Assembly: GCF_020297485.1 (NCBI RefSeq)
Contig: NZ_JAIWZC010000002.1
Location: 186,001 to 250,000 of the forward strand
Origin: Enterocloster clostridioformis
GTDB lineage: Bacteria; Bacillota; Clostridia; Lachnospirales; Lachnospiraceae
DNA: 64,000 nucleotides
Reading direction: 5' to 3'
Shown here in pieces: positions 26,312 to 35,375 of the stretch. Under the pieces are notes generated by a model, which worked only from the letters and a program-made list of their open reading frames with translations, was not told where the DNA came from and made no database searches. A program made the translations under genes and the position numbers. Within the stretch, counting starts at the first letter, position 1. Every line of letters begins with the position of its first letter.

Positions 26312-27644
26312 ACGGCTCCGGCGGCAGCTCACCGCCCTTTTTACCATTACCACCGGACTGATTCTGACCCTGGTGGTTATCGGCATCCTGGTCATAAGCG
26401 CCAGGGAATTCAACAAAAAAAACCTGGTTTCCTTTCAAAACCAAATCCTTAACATCACCTCCCGGCTCCAGTCCGGCACCACTATCAGCTGCACCTGGCT
26501 GTCCAGGCTGGAGAGCGATAACCGCCTGATTATACATATCGAGGACAACGGCAAGCCTCTCCTTTACCGCGGTTCCTGGACTCCGGCCAGCGGTCGGGAC
26601 ACTTTAATCATGCTGGCCAGGGAAGCCGCCATGTCCGAGCGCATTGACCCGTCATCAAGGCCGGTATCCTCATCCCTGCTCAGGAGCTCTGTATTTACGG
26701 TGACTGGGGACTGCAATGACACCTATCTGGGCAGCGTGCTTGTCCTTCCCACACGGACAGGCTTTCAGAGCCTGACACTGCTTGCCTACAAGGACCCCAT
26801 GGGATTCGGCCTGTACCGGCAGGGTATCCTGTTCTTTCTTCTCAATCTGGCCGGCATCGCCGCGCTGATGTCCGTCAGCTGGGTATTGGTGGGAAAGTCC
26901 TTAAAACCATTGGCGGAAAGCCAGAAACAACAGAATGAATTCATAGCGGCAGCATCCCATGAGCTGAGGGCTCCCCTTGCGGTCATCCGCTCCAGCATAT
27001 GCGCTGCACGGACAGCCCCTGACCAAAGGGAGAAATTCATGGATAATATGGACCGGGAGTGTTCCCGCATGTCCTGTCTGGTGGGCGACATGCTGCTTCT
27101 GGCCTCAGCCGACACCGGACACTGGAGCCTCAGGACCTCCTCCCTGGACATGGATACCCTTCTAATCAGTATCTACGAGCGGTTTGAGCCGCTGTACCAG
27201 GACAAAGGAGTCTGCCTGAAGCTGGACCTGCCCGAAACCTCCCTGCCCAGGGTATGCGGCGATGAAAACCGCCTGGAACAGATTTTTGCCGTCCTCCTGG
27301 ACAATGCCCTGCGCTATACGCCAAGAGGCCGCAGTGTCAGTCTGGCCGCATCCGTACAGACGGATAAGCATCTGCTCTCCCGCGGCCGGAGCATGGTCTG
27401 CCTCACCGTATCAGACCAGGGCTGCGGCATGGACGACGAGACAAAGAAACATATATTTAACCGGTTCTACCGGGGAGACAGCGCCAGAAGCCACAAGCAG
27501 AATTACGGGCTGGGGCTCAGTATTGCAAAGGAACTGGTACAGCTCCACAGAGGCACCATAAGCGTATCGGATTCACCGGACGGAGGCGCCTGTTTCCTGG
27601 TCCGCCTGCCTGCCGAACCTGAGTCTCATGCATCCGGCAGGTAA
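26304..27644 (+). CDS. Sensor histidine kinase
   Basis: A 446-residue membrane kinase. The N-terminal helix (LFTITTGLILTLVVIGILVI) and a second helix near residue 175-195 bracket an extracytoplasmic sensor of about 130 residues. The dimerisation box is AAASHELRAPLAVIRSS (H219). The ATP-binding part has LDNALRYTPRG, DQGCGMD and GLGLSIAKELVQLHRG. GGAGG is 5 bases before the ATG. It phosphorylates the OmpR-type partner it overlaps. The signal is unknown. Confidence 0.92.
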   Translation: MIKRLRRQLTALFTITTGLILTLVVIGILVISAREFNKKNLVSFQNQILNITSRLQSGTTISCTWLSRLESDNRLIIHIEDNGKPLLYRGSWTPASGRDTLIMLAREAAMSERIDPSSRPVSSSLLRSSVFTVTGDCNDTYLGSVLVLPTRTGFQSLTLLAYKDPMGFGLYRQGILFFLLNLAGIAALMSVSWVLVGKSLKPLAESQKQQNEFIAAASHELRAPLAVIRSSICAARTAPDQREKFMDNMDRECSRMSCLVGDMLLLASADTGHWSLRTSSLDMDTLLISIYERFEPLYQDKGVCLKLDLPETSLPRVCGDENRLEQIFAVLLDNALRYTPRGRSVSLAASVQTDKHLLSRGRSMVCLTVSDQGCGMDDETKKHIFNRFYRGDSARSHKQNYGLGLSIAKELVQLHRGTISVSDSPDGGACFLVRLPAEPESHASGR

Positions 27645-27790
27645 CGGTCCACTGCCTCGGCACAGCCGTCGTGGTCATTGTCAGCCACCACCACATCGCA
27701 CAGTTCCTTAATGTGCGGCAGGGCATTGATTATGGCAACGGAGAGCCCGGCAATCAGAAGCACCTGAGTGTCATTGTCGGCATCACGATG
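27626..27790 (-). pseudogene. Cof-type HAD phosphatase, C-terminal remnant
   Basis: The minus strand reads about 54 codons ending at 27626-27628, with AGLSVAIINALPHIKEL and DVVVADNDHDGCAEAV. This is the characteristic end of Cof-like HAD hydrolases. The catalytic N-terminal DxD region is absent. The end overlaps the kinase stop by 19 bases. It is a truncated remnant. Confidence 0.75.
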
Positions 27791-28041
27791 ACGGTTCCCC
27801 TAAATACAATGAACAGGCCACAGAGGAATTTACCCTGGCCTGTTCCGGCAGCACAGCCGGTTTTTCCCTGAATGTCAACGGGGCAGCCATGCTGAGTTCT
27901 GATATGTCTTCCTATATGGAAGCAGGTATTTTGAGAGGGTTCCGCGTAAACTGCCGGTGGGCGGACAACAGCACAGCGGAATATGGCTTTGTCATCCGCA
28001 CTGACGCTTCATCCACAGAAATCCGTAACCAGGCAGACTGA
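27785..28041 (+). pseudogene. C-terminal remnant of an unrecognised protein
   Basis: A plus-strand frame is open from about 27785 to the TGA at 28039-28041. It encodes a Ser/Thr/Asn-rich beta-type sequence (FTLACSGSTAGFSLNVNG) with no start or ribosome site. It abuts the HAD remnant head to head and overlaps the end of the amylosucrase gene by 50 bases. I do not recognise a family. Confidence 0.4.
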
Positions 28042-29836
28042 CGCCGGATGCTTCCATGAGGTCTCCTGTAACCATATCCCCATACATGCCGTCCCTTTCA
28101 TCAATCCACGCAATGCGGCGTTCTCCGCTGAAATTAAATAGACCGATGAGTTTTCCGTCCCTGCCGCCCTGCCTTACCATACCCAGAACAGAGTTATCCC
28201 AAGTCTCCAATGTGCGGAAGGGACACCCGGCATCCAATAAGGGTTCCCCGGCCCGTATGGCCTCCAGCTGTTCCAGATTATGGAAAATACGATTCTGGAC
28301 TGTTTCCGGTTCATTTATCCGTTCCGCCAGTTCCCACTGAAAATCTCCCCTGTGTATATACCGGGAATCCGGCGCTTTTTCAGGATTGTCCTTATAGGTA
28401 TAATCATTGACCTGGGCCACCTCGTCCCCGCTGTACAGCACAGGGATGCCCGACTGAAACAGCATGAATGCGTGGAGCATGGTATCCAGCCTGACAGCCT
28501 CCTCCATGGCCTGCCTGTCATGGCAGAATCCCGCCTTTTCCACACCGCACATGGAGGCCGTGGTTCCGCAGAACCGGGCGTCGCCTGTGACCGGGTCGTC
28601 ATTGTACAGGACGCCCCGGCTGAAGCTCTCCGGTATCCTGCCTGTAAAGAAATCATTCAGAAATTTCTTATGGGGAACCTGTCTCATCCCCCACTTCTCC
28701 AAAAGAGGGTAATCCAGTCCCCAGCCTATATCATCGTGACACCGCAGATAATTGAGGAAGGTGCAGGTGGATGGCAGGGAACTGACCGTCTCCATCTGGC
28801 TCTTTAAGAGTCTTACATCCTTTGTGGCTGCCGTATTCCAGATGGCTGCCATGGTGGTCACATTGTATAGCATATGGCATTCCGGCTTTTCCACGGTTCC
28901 AAAATAGGGTGCCACCTTCTCCGGTTCCATGACCACTTCCCCCAGCAGCAGGATACCGGGACACACGATTTCTCCAATCATGCGCATCATCCTGACAATG
29001 GTGTGGACCCTGGGAAGATTGCGGCAGTCCGTCCCCAATTCCTTCCATATGTAGGGAACCGCATCAATCCTCAGTACATCCACCCCGCGGTTTGCCAGGT
29101 AGAGGAAATTGAACATCATCTCATTAAAGACAACGGGATTTCTGTAATTCAGGTCCCATTGATAGGGATAAAAGGTGGTCATCACATGCTGTCCTGTTTC
29201 CGGCAGATAGGTGAAGTTTCCCGGCGCCGTGGTGGGAAATACCTGAGGCACTGTCTCCTCAAACATGGAGGGAACCGTCCAGCTGTCAAAGAAAAAGTAT
29301 CTGTCCTGGTATTCCTTCTCCCCTGCCCTTGCCCTTCTCGCCCACTCATGCTCCTCCGACGTATGGTTCATCACAAAATCCAGGCAAAGGCTGATTCCTC
29401 TATCGTGGCAGTCACGGGCCAGCTGTTCCAGGTCCTCCATGGTTCCCAAATCCTCCCTCACCTTTCTGAAGTCAGATACGGCATATCCACCGTCCGAGCG
29501 TCCCCTGGGGGTATCTAAGAGAGGCATAAGGTGGAGATAATTCACATGGCACTGCTCAATATAATCCAGCTTTCCTTCCACGCCTTTCAGGCTGCCCGCG
29601 AAATGATCCGCGTACATCATCATGCCCAGCATAGAGCTCTTTCTGTACCAGCACGGTTCCTCTTCCCTGGAAGCATCCAGAGTTCTGAGCCGTTCTGTGC
29701 GCTCCACGTAAAACCCCTCCATTCCCTCCAACAGCCCGTCAAACATATCCTGGCTGTTGTAGAGCTCCATATACAGCCACTTCAGTTCATCCATATGCTT
29801 ATCCAGGCGTCCTTTGTAGATTTTATCGCGCTTCAT
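27992..29836 (-). CDS. Amylosucrase-type GH13 enzyme
   Basis: A 614-residue GH13 enzyme. Its motif order is that of amylosucrase: DFVMNHTSEEHEWA, WDLNYRNPVVFNEM, VDVLRIDAVPYIWK with the nucleophile aspartate, LLLGEVV with the acid/base glutamate, and RCHDDIGWG with the third acid. Amylosucrases split sucrose and build alpha-glucan or transfer glucose; some relatives are sucrose hydrolases. I start it at the ATG at 29836, with GGAGG 11 bases upstream; the ATG at 29845 is nearer but only 2 bases from GGAGG. It directly follows the alpha-galactosidase, so it probably handles sucrose released from raffinose inside the cell. Confidence 0.85.
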   Translation of the reverse strand: MKRDKIYKGRLDKHMDELKWLYMELYNSQDMFDGLLEGMEGFYVERTERLRTLDASREEEPCWYRKSSMLGMMMYADHFAGSLKGVEGKLDYIEQCHVNYLHLMPLLDTPRGRSDGGYAVSDFRKVREDLGTMEDLEQLARDCHDRGISLCLDFVMNHTSEEHEWARRARAGEKEYQDRYFFFDSWTVPSMFEETVPQVFPTTAPGNFTYLPETGQHVMTTFYPYQWDLNYRNPVVFNEMMFNFLYLANRGVDVLRIDAVPYIWKELGTDCRNLPRVHTIVRMMRMIGEIVCPGILLLGEVVMEPEKVAPYFGTVEKPECHMLYNVTTMAAIWNTAATKDVRLLKSQMETVSSLPSTCTFLNYLRCHDDIGWGLDYPLLEKWGMRQVPHKKFLNDFFTGRIPESFSRGVLYNDDPVTGDARFCGTTASMCGVEKAGFCHDRQAMEEAVRLDTMLHAFMLFQSGIPVLYSGDEVAQVNDYTYKDNPEKAPDSRYIHRGDFQWELAERINEPETVQNRIFHNLEQLEAIRAGEPLLDAGCPFRTLETWDNSVLGMVRQGGRDGKLIGLFNFSGERRIAWIDERDGMYGDMVTGDLMEASGVSLPGYGFLWMKRQCG

Positions 29837-29841
29837 CCCTA

Positions 29842-32043
29842 TCATATCCTCCTTAAATGTACCTGCCACGCCTGGTATTCTCCCTTCATGGACGGTATGG
29901 GCATTCCGGCCGACATAAGGCCTGCTCCCGGATATACGGCCCCTGTATCCTCATCCCTGTACATGGCCTCCGGCTCCAGTCCCTCCAGGCGGACATACAA
30001 TGACAGAGGATTGCCGTGGGTCTTAAGGATCACCGCATTTAACAGCGCCTCCCCCTTATCCTCACTCACAAAGAGCCACGCGGCGGCTTCCCTGTCCTCA
30101 AAGGGATTGGTCAGCCGGTAATACGCCCCGTCATGAATCAGATGCCAGTATTTATGGTACGCGTCTATCTGTTCCCTCACGCATTTCTTATCTTCATTTG
30201 ATATGGCGTTTAAATTCAGCTCATACCCAAAGCTTCCCGCCATGGCAACCACTCCCCTGGTCTTCATAGGCGTGATTCTGCCTGTCTGGTGGTTTGGAAC
30301 CGCGGATACATGGGAACCCACCGCGCTGATCGGATAGCCAAAGGAGGTGCCGTACTGAATCCGGATGCGGTCCACTGCGTCGGTATTGTCACTGCACCAG
30401 ATTTGCGGCGTGTAATACAGCATGCCCGCGTCAAAACGCCCGCCTCCGCCGCTGCACCCCTCAATCAGAAGGTCCGGATAGCGCTTCGTCAGGCGCTCCA
30501 GGAAGTCATAGAGTCCCAGCATATAACGGTACAGGACGCTGCCCGGACTGTCTCCTCCCGCCGTTTTGCCTGCCGCCGAATATACGTCCGCTATGCTGCG
30601 GTTCATGTCCCATTTCAGATACTCAATATGGGCGCTGTCAAGGACCTGGCATATACTGTCAAAAATGTAATCCGCCACCTCTTTCCTGGAAAAATCCAGC
30701 ACCAGCTGACTTCTGCCCCGGACCGGCTTCCTTCCGGGCACGGCAAAGGCCCAGTCCGGGTGTTCCCTGTAAAGACAGCTGTCCTCAGATACCATCTCCG
30801 GCTCCACCCAGATACCGAATTTCATTCCCAGGCCGTTAATCCGGCTGACCAGGCTGACCAGGGAACCGCCCAGCTTTTTTACGTTTACCTGCCAGTCTCC
30901 CAGCCCGGAAAAATCCGAATCCCGGTTTCCGAACCATCCGTCGTCCAGCACCATCATTTCCACGCCCAGGTCCTTTGCCTGCCTTGCTATGTCCAGTATC
31001 TTTTCTCCGGTAAAATCAAAGTAGGTGGCTTCCCAGTTGTTGATCAGCACCGGCCTGGGAATGGTCTTGTACTTTCCCCTGCAAAGGCTGCGGCGCATGG
31101 CCTTATGGATGCTGCGTGACAATGCTCCCAGTCCCTGTCCGCTGTATCCCATGATTACCTCAGGTCCGAAGAAACGCTCCCCCGGCTTAAGCTCATAGGA
31201 AAACATCTCATCCTGAAGCCCCATAGCCATCCTGGTCTGACCGTACTGGTCCGTCTCCGCCTCTGCCTTAAAGGGTCCGCTGTACACAAAGGACATGCTG
31301 TAACAGGGCCCGGAGGTTTCCGTTGTCTCCCGTCCTGCCAGTATCAGAAATGGATTATACTGGTGGCTGGAAGTCCCTCTGCGGCTCCCTATGACCTGGG
31401 CGCCGTGACACAGGGCGGTCCTCTGGAAATTGCGCTCCATTGCATGGCGTCCGTAAAACTGAATCAGGTCGTATTCCCCGTGGAGGAAGTCCAGACATGC
31501 ACTGTATACCCGTTTCAGGGCTGCCGGACCATTCCCCCCATTTTCCACACAGACTGCCCTGGTAATAATGTCGTATCCGGGGAATACGCCGTAGAGCAGA
31601 GTAACCGCCAGCCCGCTGACCTGGTCTGTCAGGCGTATCTTAAGGCTCTCTGCGTCCTCCTGCCCCTCCCCATACATGGCCGGAAGGCCGGGAAGGCTGT
31701 ATTTCCCTTTGCATATTTCGTACCCGGCATAGCGCAGATTCAGTCCATAGGATCGGCCGGCCTGTTCCACTGCAAAGGCAGGGCTTCTGAAGTCCCCCGA
31801 CCCCTGATATGGATATTCCTGGGGAAGGGCATCCAGGGAATAGGTCCTGTCATCACCGGCCTCATATGGGTTGGGTGAAAACCCCCTGTCCTCAAAGGTA
31901 AGCAGATATTCCATGGAGCCCTCTGTCCTGTCTCCGTAGTACAGATGAAGCAGATTCCCATAGGAATCTGCCTTCATCTGGTATGTGGAGTGGTCCGTGT
32001 GAAGGGTGAATATCCTTCCATTTTCCTGATACTGTATTGCCAT
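29842..32043 (-). CDS. aga: GH36 alpha-galactosidase
   Basis: A 733-residue cytoplasmic alpha-galactosidase. It has an N-terminal beta-sandwich domain and a barrel with EPEMVSEDSCLY. LKWDMNRSI holds the nucleophile aspartate, and CSGGGGRFD and WCSDNTDAVDRI hold the acid/base aspartate. No signal peptide is seen. It removes galactose from raffinose, melibiose or stachyose. GGAGGATGACAC lies before the ATG. It is placed between the importer genes and the amylosucrase, and the downstream start overlaps its stop region. Confidence 0.93.
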   Translation of the reverse strand: MAIQYQENGRIFTLHTDHSTYQMKADSYGNLLHLYYGDRTEGSMEYLLTFEDRGFSPNPYEAGDDRTYSLDALPQEYPYQGSGDFRSPAFAVEQAGRSYGLNLRYAGYEICKGKYSLPGLPAMYGEGQEDAESLKIRLTDQVSGLAVTLLYGVFPGYDIITRAVCVENGGNGPAALKRVYSACLDFLHGEYDLIQFYGRHAMERNFQRTALCHGAQVIGSRRGTSSHQYNPFLILAGRETTETSGPCYSMSFVYSGPFKAEAETDQYGQTRMAMGLQDEMFSYELKPGERFFGPEVIMGYSGQGLGALSRSIHKAMRRSLCRGKYKTIPRPVLINNWEATYFDFTGEKILDIARQAKDLGVEMMVLDDGWFGNRDSDFSGLGDWQVNVKKLGGSLVSLVSRINGLGMKFGIWVEPEMVSEDSCLYREHPDWAFAVPGRKPVRGRSQLVLDFSRKEVADYIFDSICQVLDSAHIEYLKWDMNRSIADVYSAAGKTAGGDSPGSVLYRYMLGLYDFLERLTKRYPDLLIEGCSGGGGRFDAGMLYYTPQIWCSDNTDAVDRIRIQYGTSFGYPISAVGSHVSAVPNHQTGRITPMKTRGVVAMAGSFGYELNLNAISNEDKKCVREQIDAYHKYWHLIHDGAYYRLTNPFEDREAAAWLFVSEDKGEALLNAVILKTHGNPLSLYVRLEGLEPEAMYRDEDTGAVYPGAGLMSAGMPIPSMKGEYQAWQVHLRRI

Positions 32044-32098
32044 GTGTCATCCTCCGTCTATATATATCTGTCTCTATTTCCGTCTCTATTTCCATTTT

Positions 32099-32932
32099 CT
32101 ATTTTCCGCCTGTCATTGCAATGCCTTCAATAAACTGCTTCTGGAATACCAGATACAGAATCACCATGGGAACCATGGCCAGGACAGAGCCTGCCATCAG
32201 CACCGGATAATTGGTGATAAACTGTCCTCTCAGGGTGGAAAGGCCGGCTGACAGGGTCATCATGTTCAGGTCGGTGTTGGCAATCAGAGGCCACATCAGG
32301 TCTGCATACGCGAACACCGCGGTGAAAATGGTAAGGGCAGCCATGCTGGCCTTGGTCAGAGGCATCATGACCTTTGTAAAGGTCTGCCACTTGGTACAGC
32401 CGTCCAGGTATGCTGCCTCCCCCAGTTCATCCGGAATGCCCATGTAAGCCTGCCTGAGGAAAAAGGTGCCGAACGCGCTGACCAGTCCTGGAAATACCAG
32501 CGCAAACATGCTGTTTGTCAGCCCCATCCCGGCTAACATCTGGTACTGGGGAATAATGAATATCTGGGACGGCAGCATCATCTGTACAATCACCAGGGAG
32601 AACAGAAGGTTTTTCCCCTTGAATTTAAGTTTTGCAAATGCGAACCCGGCTGCAGAGGAAAACGCTACCGCGCAGAGCACCCGAAACAGGATCAGCAGCG
32701 CCGTATTCACATACAGTTTCATAATGGGCAGGGAGGCGATGGCTCTCAGGTAGTTCTCCTTCATCCACTGCTTTGGCAGGATGGTGGGCGGAATCTGCAC
32801 GCTCTCCCCTGCTGATTTGAAGCTGGTGAACACCATCCATATAAACGGAAATATCATAAGCAGGGCTCCCGCTCCCAGGGCCGCATACACAAGGGCGGTA
32901 TTAATACCGCGGTTTGTCTCCAGTGATTTCAT
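32099..32932 (-). CDS. msmG: Alpha-galactoside ABC transporter permease (MsmG type)
   Basis: A 277-residue CUT1 permease with six helices. The cytoplasmic EAA loop is GEAAYLDGCTKWQTFTKVMMPLTK. GGAGGG precedes the ATG. It pairs with MsmF and takes substrate from the MsmE-like binding protein. No ATPase is encoded in the operon; a housekeeping MsmK/UgpC-type ATPase would supply energy. Substrate inferred from the linked alpha-galactosidase. Confidence 0.87.
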   Translation of the reverse strand: MKSLETNRGINTALVYAALGAGALLMIFPFIWMVFTSFKSAGESVQIPPTILPKQWMKENYLRAIASLPIMKLYVNTALLILFRVLCAVAFSSAAGFAFAKLKFKGKNLLFSLVIVQMMLPSQIFIIPQYQMLAGMGLTNSMFALVFPGLVSAFGTFFLRQAYMGIPDELGEAAYLDGCTKWQTFTKVMMPLTKASMAALTIFTAVFAYADLMWPLIANTDLNMMTLSAGLSTLRGQFITNYPVLMAGSVLAMVPMVILYLVFQKQFIEGIAMTGGK

Positions 32933-32946
32933 AATTTCCCTCCATC

Positions 32947-33828
32947 CTAAACTTCATAGTTGACCCACTTCTTCTGTCCCCAGAACTGCAAGGCTGTCAC
33001 GGCTCCTATGAGCAGCACGGTCCACACGACAATGGCGGAGGCGTACCCGCGGTTCCCCGCCACAAAGGACTCACGGTAGAAGAGATACATCAGTGACTGG
33101 GCGCTTGTAAGGGCCGGATTCGTCTGGTCCACCATCATGTAAATCAGGTCGTACACCTTAAGAGATGCCATGAGCCGCATGATTAACACCACAAACAGGG
33201 TGGGCGATACCATTGGAAGCGTAATCTTAAAGAACTGCTCTACCTTGGAAGCCCCGTCCAGGCTGGCGGCCTCATAGTAGCTCTTTGATATGTTCTGTAT
33301 TCCCGACAGCAGCAGAACCGCGTCATATCCCACCGCGCTCCAGACTGCCACCACCGCGCAGGCGGGGAGCACCAGCTTCGGATTGGTCAGCCAGTTGACC
33401 CTGCTTCCGATGACCTGGTTGATAATGCCGTACTCTGCGTTGAAAATCCATTTCCACACCATGGCTATGGCTGCGGGCGCAACCACCATGGGAAGGAAAT
33501 AGATGGCCCTGAAAGCCGCCTTTGCCCGAATCTTGGCATTGAGCAGAACAGCGGTCAGCAGGGAAAGGAATATTCCCAGGGGCACGGTCAGAATACAGAA
33601 GTAAATGGAATTCCAGGTAGCCTTCCAAAACTCCTTGCTTCCAAACATCTGCACGTAATTCTCCACCCCGCTGACCTCATAGTACCCAAAGGGATGGGTG
33701 GTGGAAAAGCTCAGTACCAGGGTCTGCAGGAACGGATATACGTTCAGCACAATCAGACCTATTATCGTAGGGGCAATAAGCAGATAGCCCCATTTTGCAT
33801 CCTCTGTCAAACATTGTTTCTTACCCAT
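32947..33828 (-). CDS. msmF: Alpha-galactoside ABC transporter permease (MsmF type)
   Basis: A 293-residue permease. First helix GYLLIAPTIIGLIVLNVYPF, EAA loop YYEAASLDGASKVEQFFKITLP. Two adjacent ATG codons follow GGAGG; I use the second (33828), which has better spacing. It is 14 bases ahead of msmG and 21 bases behind the binding protein gene. It forms the importer channel with MsmG. Confidence 0.87.
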   Translation of the reverse strand: MGKKQCLTEDAKWGYLLIAPTIIGLIVLNVYPFLQTLVLSFSTTHPFGYYEVSGVENYVQMFGSKEFWKATWNSIYFCILTVPLGIFLSLLTAVLLNAKIRAKAAFRAIYFLPMVVAPAAIAMVWKWIFNAEYGIINQVIGSRVNWLTNPKLVLPACAVVAVWSAVGYDAVLLLSGIQNISKSYYEAASLDGASKVEQFFKITLPMVSPTLFVVLIMRLMASLKVYDLIYMMVDQTNPALTSAQSLMYLFYRESFVAGNRGYASAIVVWTVLLIGAVTALQFWGQKKWVNYEV

Positions 33829-33852
33829 CATTTTCCTCCAATCCTGCCATTA

Positions 33853-35154
33853 TTACAGCGCCTTTGCCTCGTCCACCAGTTTCTGCATGTCCTCCAGTCC
33901 CTGGTCCAGACTCAGCTCGCCGCTGTATATCTTTAACAGCAGGTCATTAATCTGGGTTTTCCACTTGGGTCTGGATGCGTTATTGACGCTCTGCACGCCA
34001 TAGGGAAACATATCCACGCATTTCTGGACATCCAATTTGTAGTCATATTGGTCAAAGGCGCTTATCCACGTATCCTCCAGACCTTTGTAGGCCGGTATGG
34101 CGGCGCCTGACAGCCCCTGGACCCTCTGTCCTTCCTCAGAACCTGCAAATTTCAGGAAATCCCTTGCGTATTCCAGCTTCTTTCCCTTGGCTCCGGTGGA
34201 ATAGCACAGGCCGTTGGATATGGTGGCCCTGCCGTCTCCCCGGACCGGGTCCGGACACTTGGGAAGCACGGCCACGTCCCATTTTCCAATCATCTCCTTG
34301 TTATTTTCCATGAAGGAGATAAGGTTCCAGTTTCCTTCCAGGTACATGGCTCCCTGCTCTGACATAAACGCGTTGCCCGGAGCTGTCTCAGCAAAATAGT
34401 TCTGGTCAGGGCACCACGGCTCCTTCTGGAGGCCGATGTAAAATTCCATGGCCTTCCTGGTACCGTAATCCAGGAACCCTGCCTTTGTCTTATCCTCGTT
34501 CAGTATGTATCCCCCTGCCTGGTATACGAAATTCCAGTATCCCAGCTGATCATCCGCATATGCCATATATCCGTATTTTCCGGTTTTTTCATGAATCCGG
34601 GCAGACGCAGACTTCAGGTCATCCCACGTCCAGGACTCATCGGGGTAAGCCACTCCTGCCGCGTCAAACATCTCTCTGTTATAGACCAGGCAGATCGTAT
34701 CCTTATCTTTGGGAACCCCATACATCCTTCCGTCGGAACCCCTGGCATTTGCCAGTGAAATATCCGAAAAATGGGTGGTATAATAGTCCGGCTCCACATC
34801 GTCATATAAATCCGTCACATCCTCCAGTTTTCCATAATCCGCATATTTGAGAATCTGATTGGTGTGCATCCAGAAGATGTCCGGCAGCTGTCCTGACTCT
34901 GCCGCCGCATCCAGCTTGGTCCAATATTCATCCCAGCTGGTGACCTGAACCTGGATTTCCACCTCCGGGTTCTTATCCATATAAGCCCTGGCTACCGCTT
35001 CCATGCCGCCTCTCTGGGCATTGTCCCAAATCTGGAAGTTCAGATGCACCAAGCCGTCCGAGGCTCTGGTTCCGGAGCTGCATCCTCCCAGCAAAGCTGC
35101 CCCCAGCACGGCTGCCGCCGCTGTGAGCAATCCCTTTTTGAACGTTTTAAGCAT
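33853..35154 (-). CDS. msmE: Extracellular sugar-binding lipoprotein (MsmE type)
   Basis: A 433-residue type 1 solute-binding protein. Signal peptide and lipobox LLGGCSSG, then LNFQIWDNAQRGGMEAVARAY, YGVPKDKDTICLVYNREMF and the late EYARDFLKFAGSEEGQ, all usual for oligosaccharide-binding proteins. It should sit on the outer face of the membrane and deliver raffinose-type sugars to MsmF/G. It is the first gene of the operon, divergent from the AraC regulator. Confidence 0.88.
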   Translation of the reverse strand: MLKTFKKGLLTAAAAVLGAALLGGCSSGTRASDGLVHLNFQIWDNAQRGGMEAVARAYMDKNPEVEIQVQVTSWDEYWTKLDAAAESGQLPDIFWMHTNQILKYADYGKLEDVTDLYDDVEPDYYTTHFSDISLANARGSDGRMYGVPKDKDTICLVYNREMFDAAGVAYPDESWTWDDLKSASARIHEKTGKYGYMAYADDQLGYWNFVYQAGGYILNEDKTKAGFLDYGTRKAMEFYIGLQKEPWCPDQNYFAETAPGNAFMSEQGAMYLEGNWNLISFMENNKEMIGKWDVAVLPKCPDPVRGDGRATISNGLCYSTGAKGKKLEYARDFLKFAGSEEGQRVQGLSGAAIPAYKGLEDTWISAFDQYDYKLDVQKCVDMFPYGVQSVNNASRPKWKTQINDLLLKIYSGELSLDQGLEDMQKLVDEAKAL

Positions 35155-35289
35155 AATATACCCCCTGTCATCCCTGTTTCTTCTATTCTAAAACCATCCA
35201 ATTTGTCGCCTTCATTCCATCCGGATTTCCTTGATAACTACATGATATCATGGGTTTTAAAGCAGGTAAATATTCTGCTTTCGCAAAAA

Positions 35290-35351
35290 ATATACCCAAA
35301 TACTATTTTTATACCTATAACTTGATATAGGCTGGCATTTGGGTATATAAT
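35290..35351. promoter_or_regulatory. 12-bp inverted repeat over the divergent msmR/msmE control region
   Basis: ATATACCCAAAT at 35290-35301 and its exact reverse complement at 35337-35348 lie 47 bp apart, centre to centre. The right arm overlaps the -10 box TATAAT (35346-35351) of the plus-strand regulator, whose -35 is TTGATA at 35322-35327. This suits an AraC-type regulator binding two half sites and repressing its own promoter. No other gene lies in the 221-base gap. Confidence 0.65.
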
Positions 35352-35375
35352 GATTAAAAAGGGGGTTTTCAGGCA

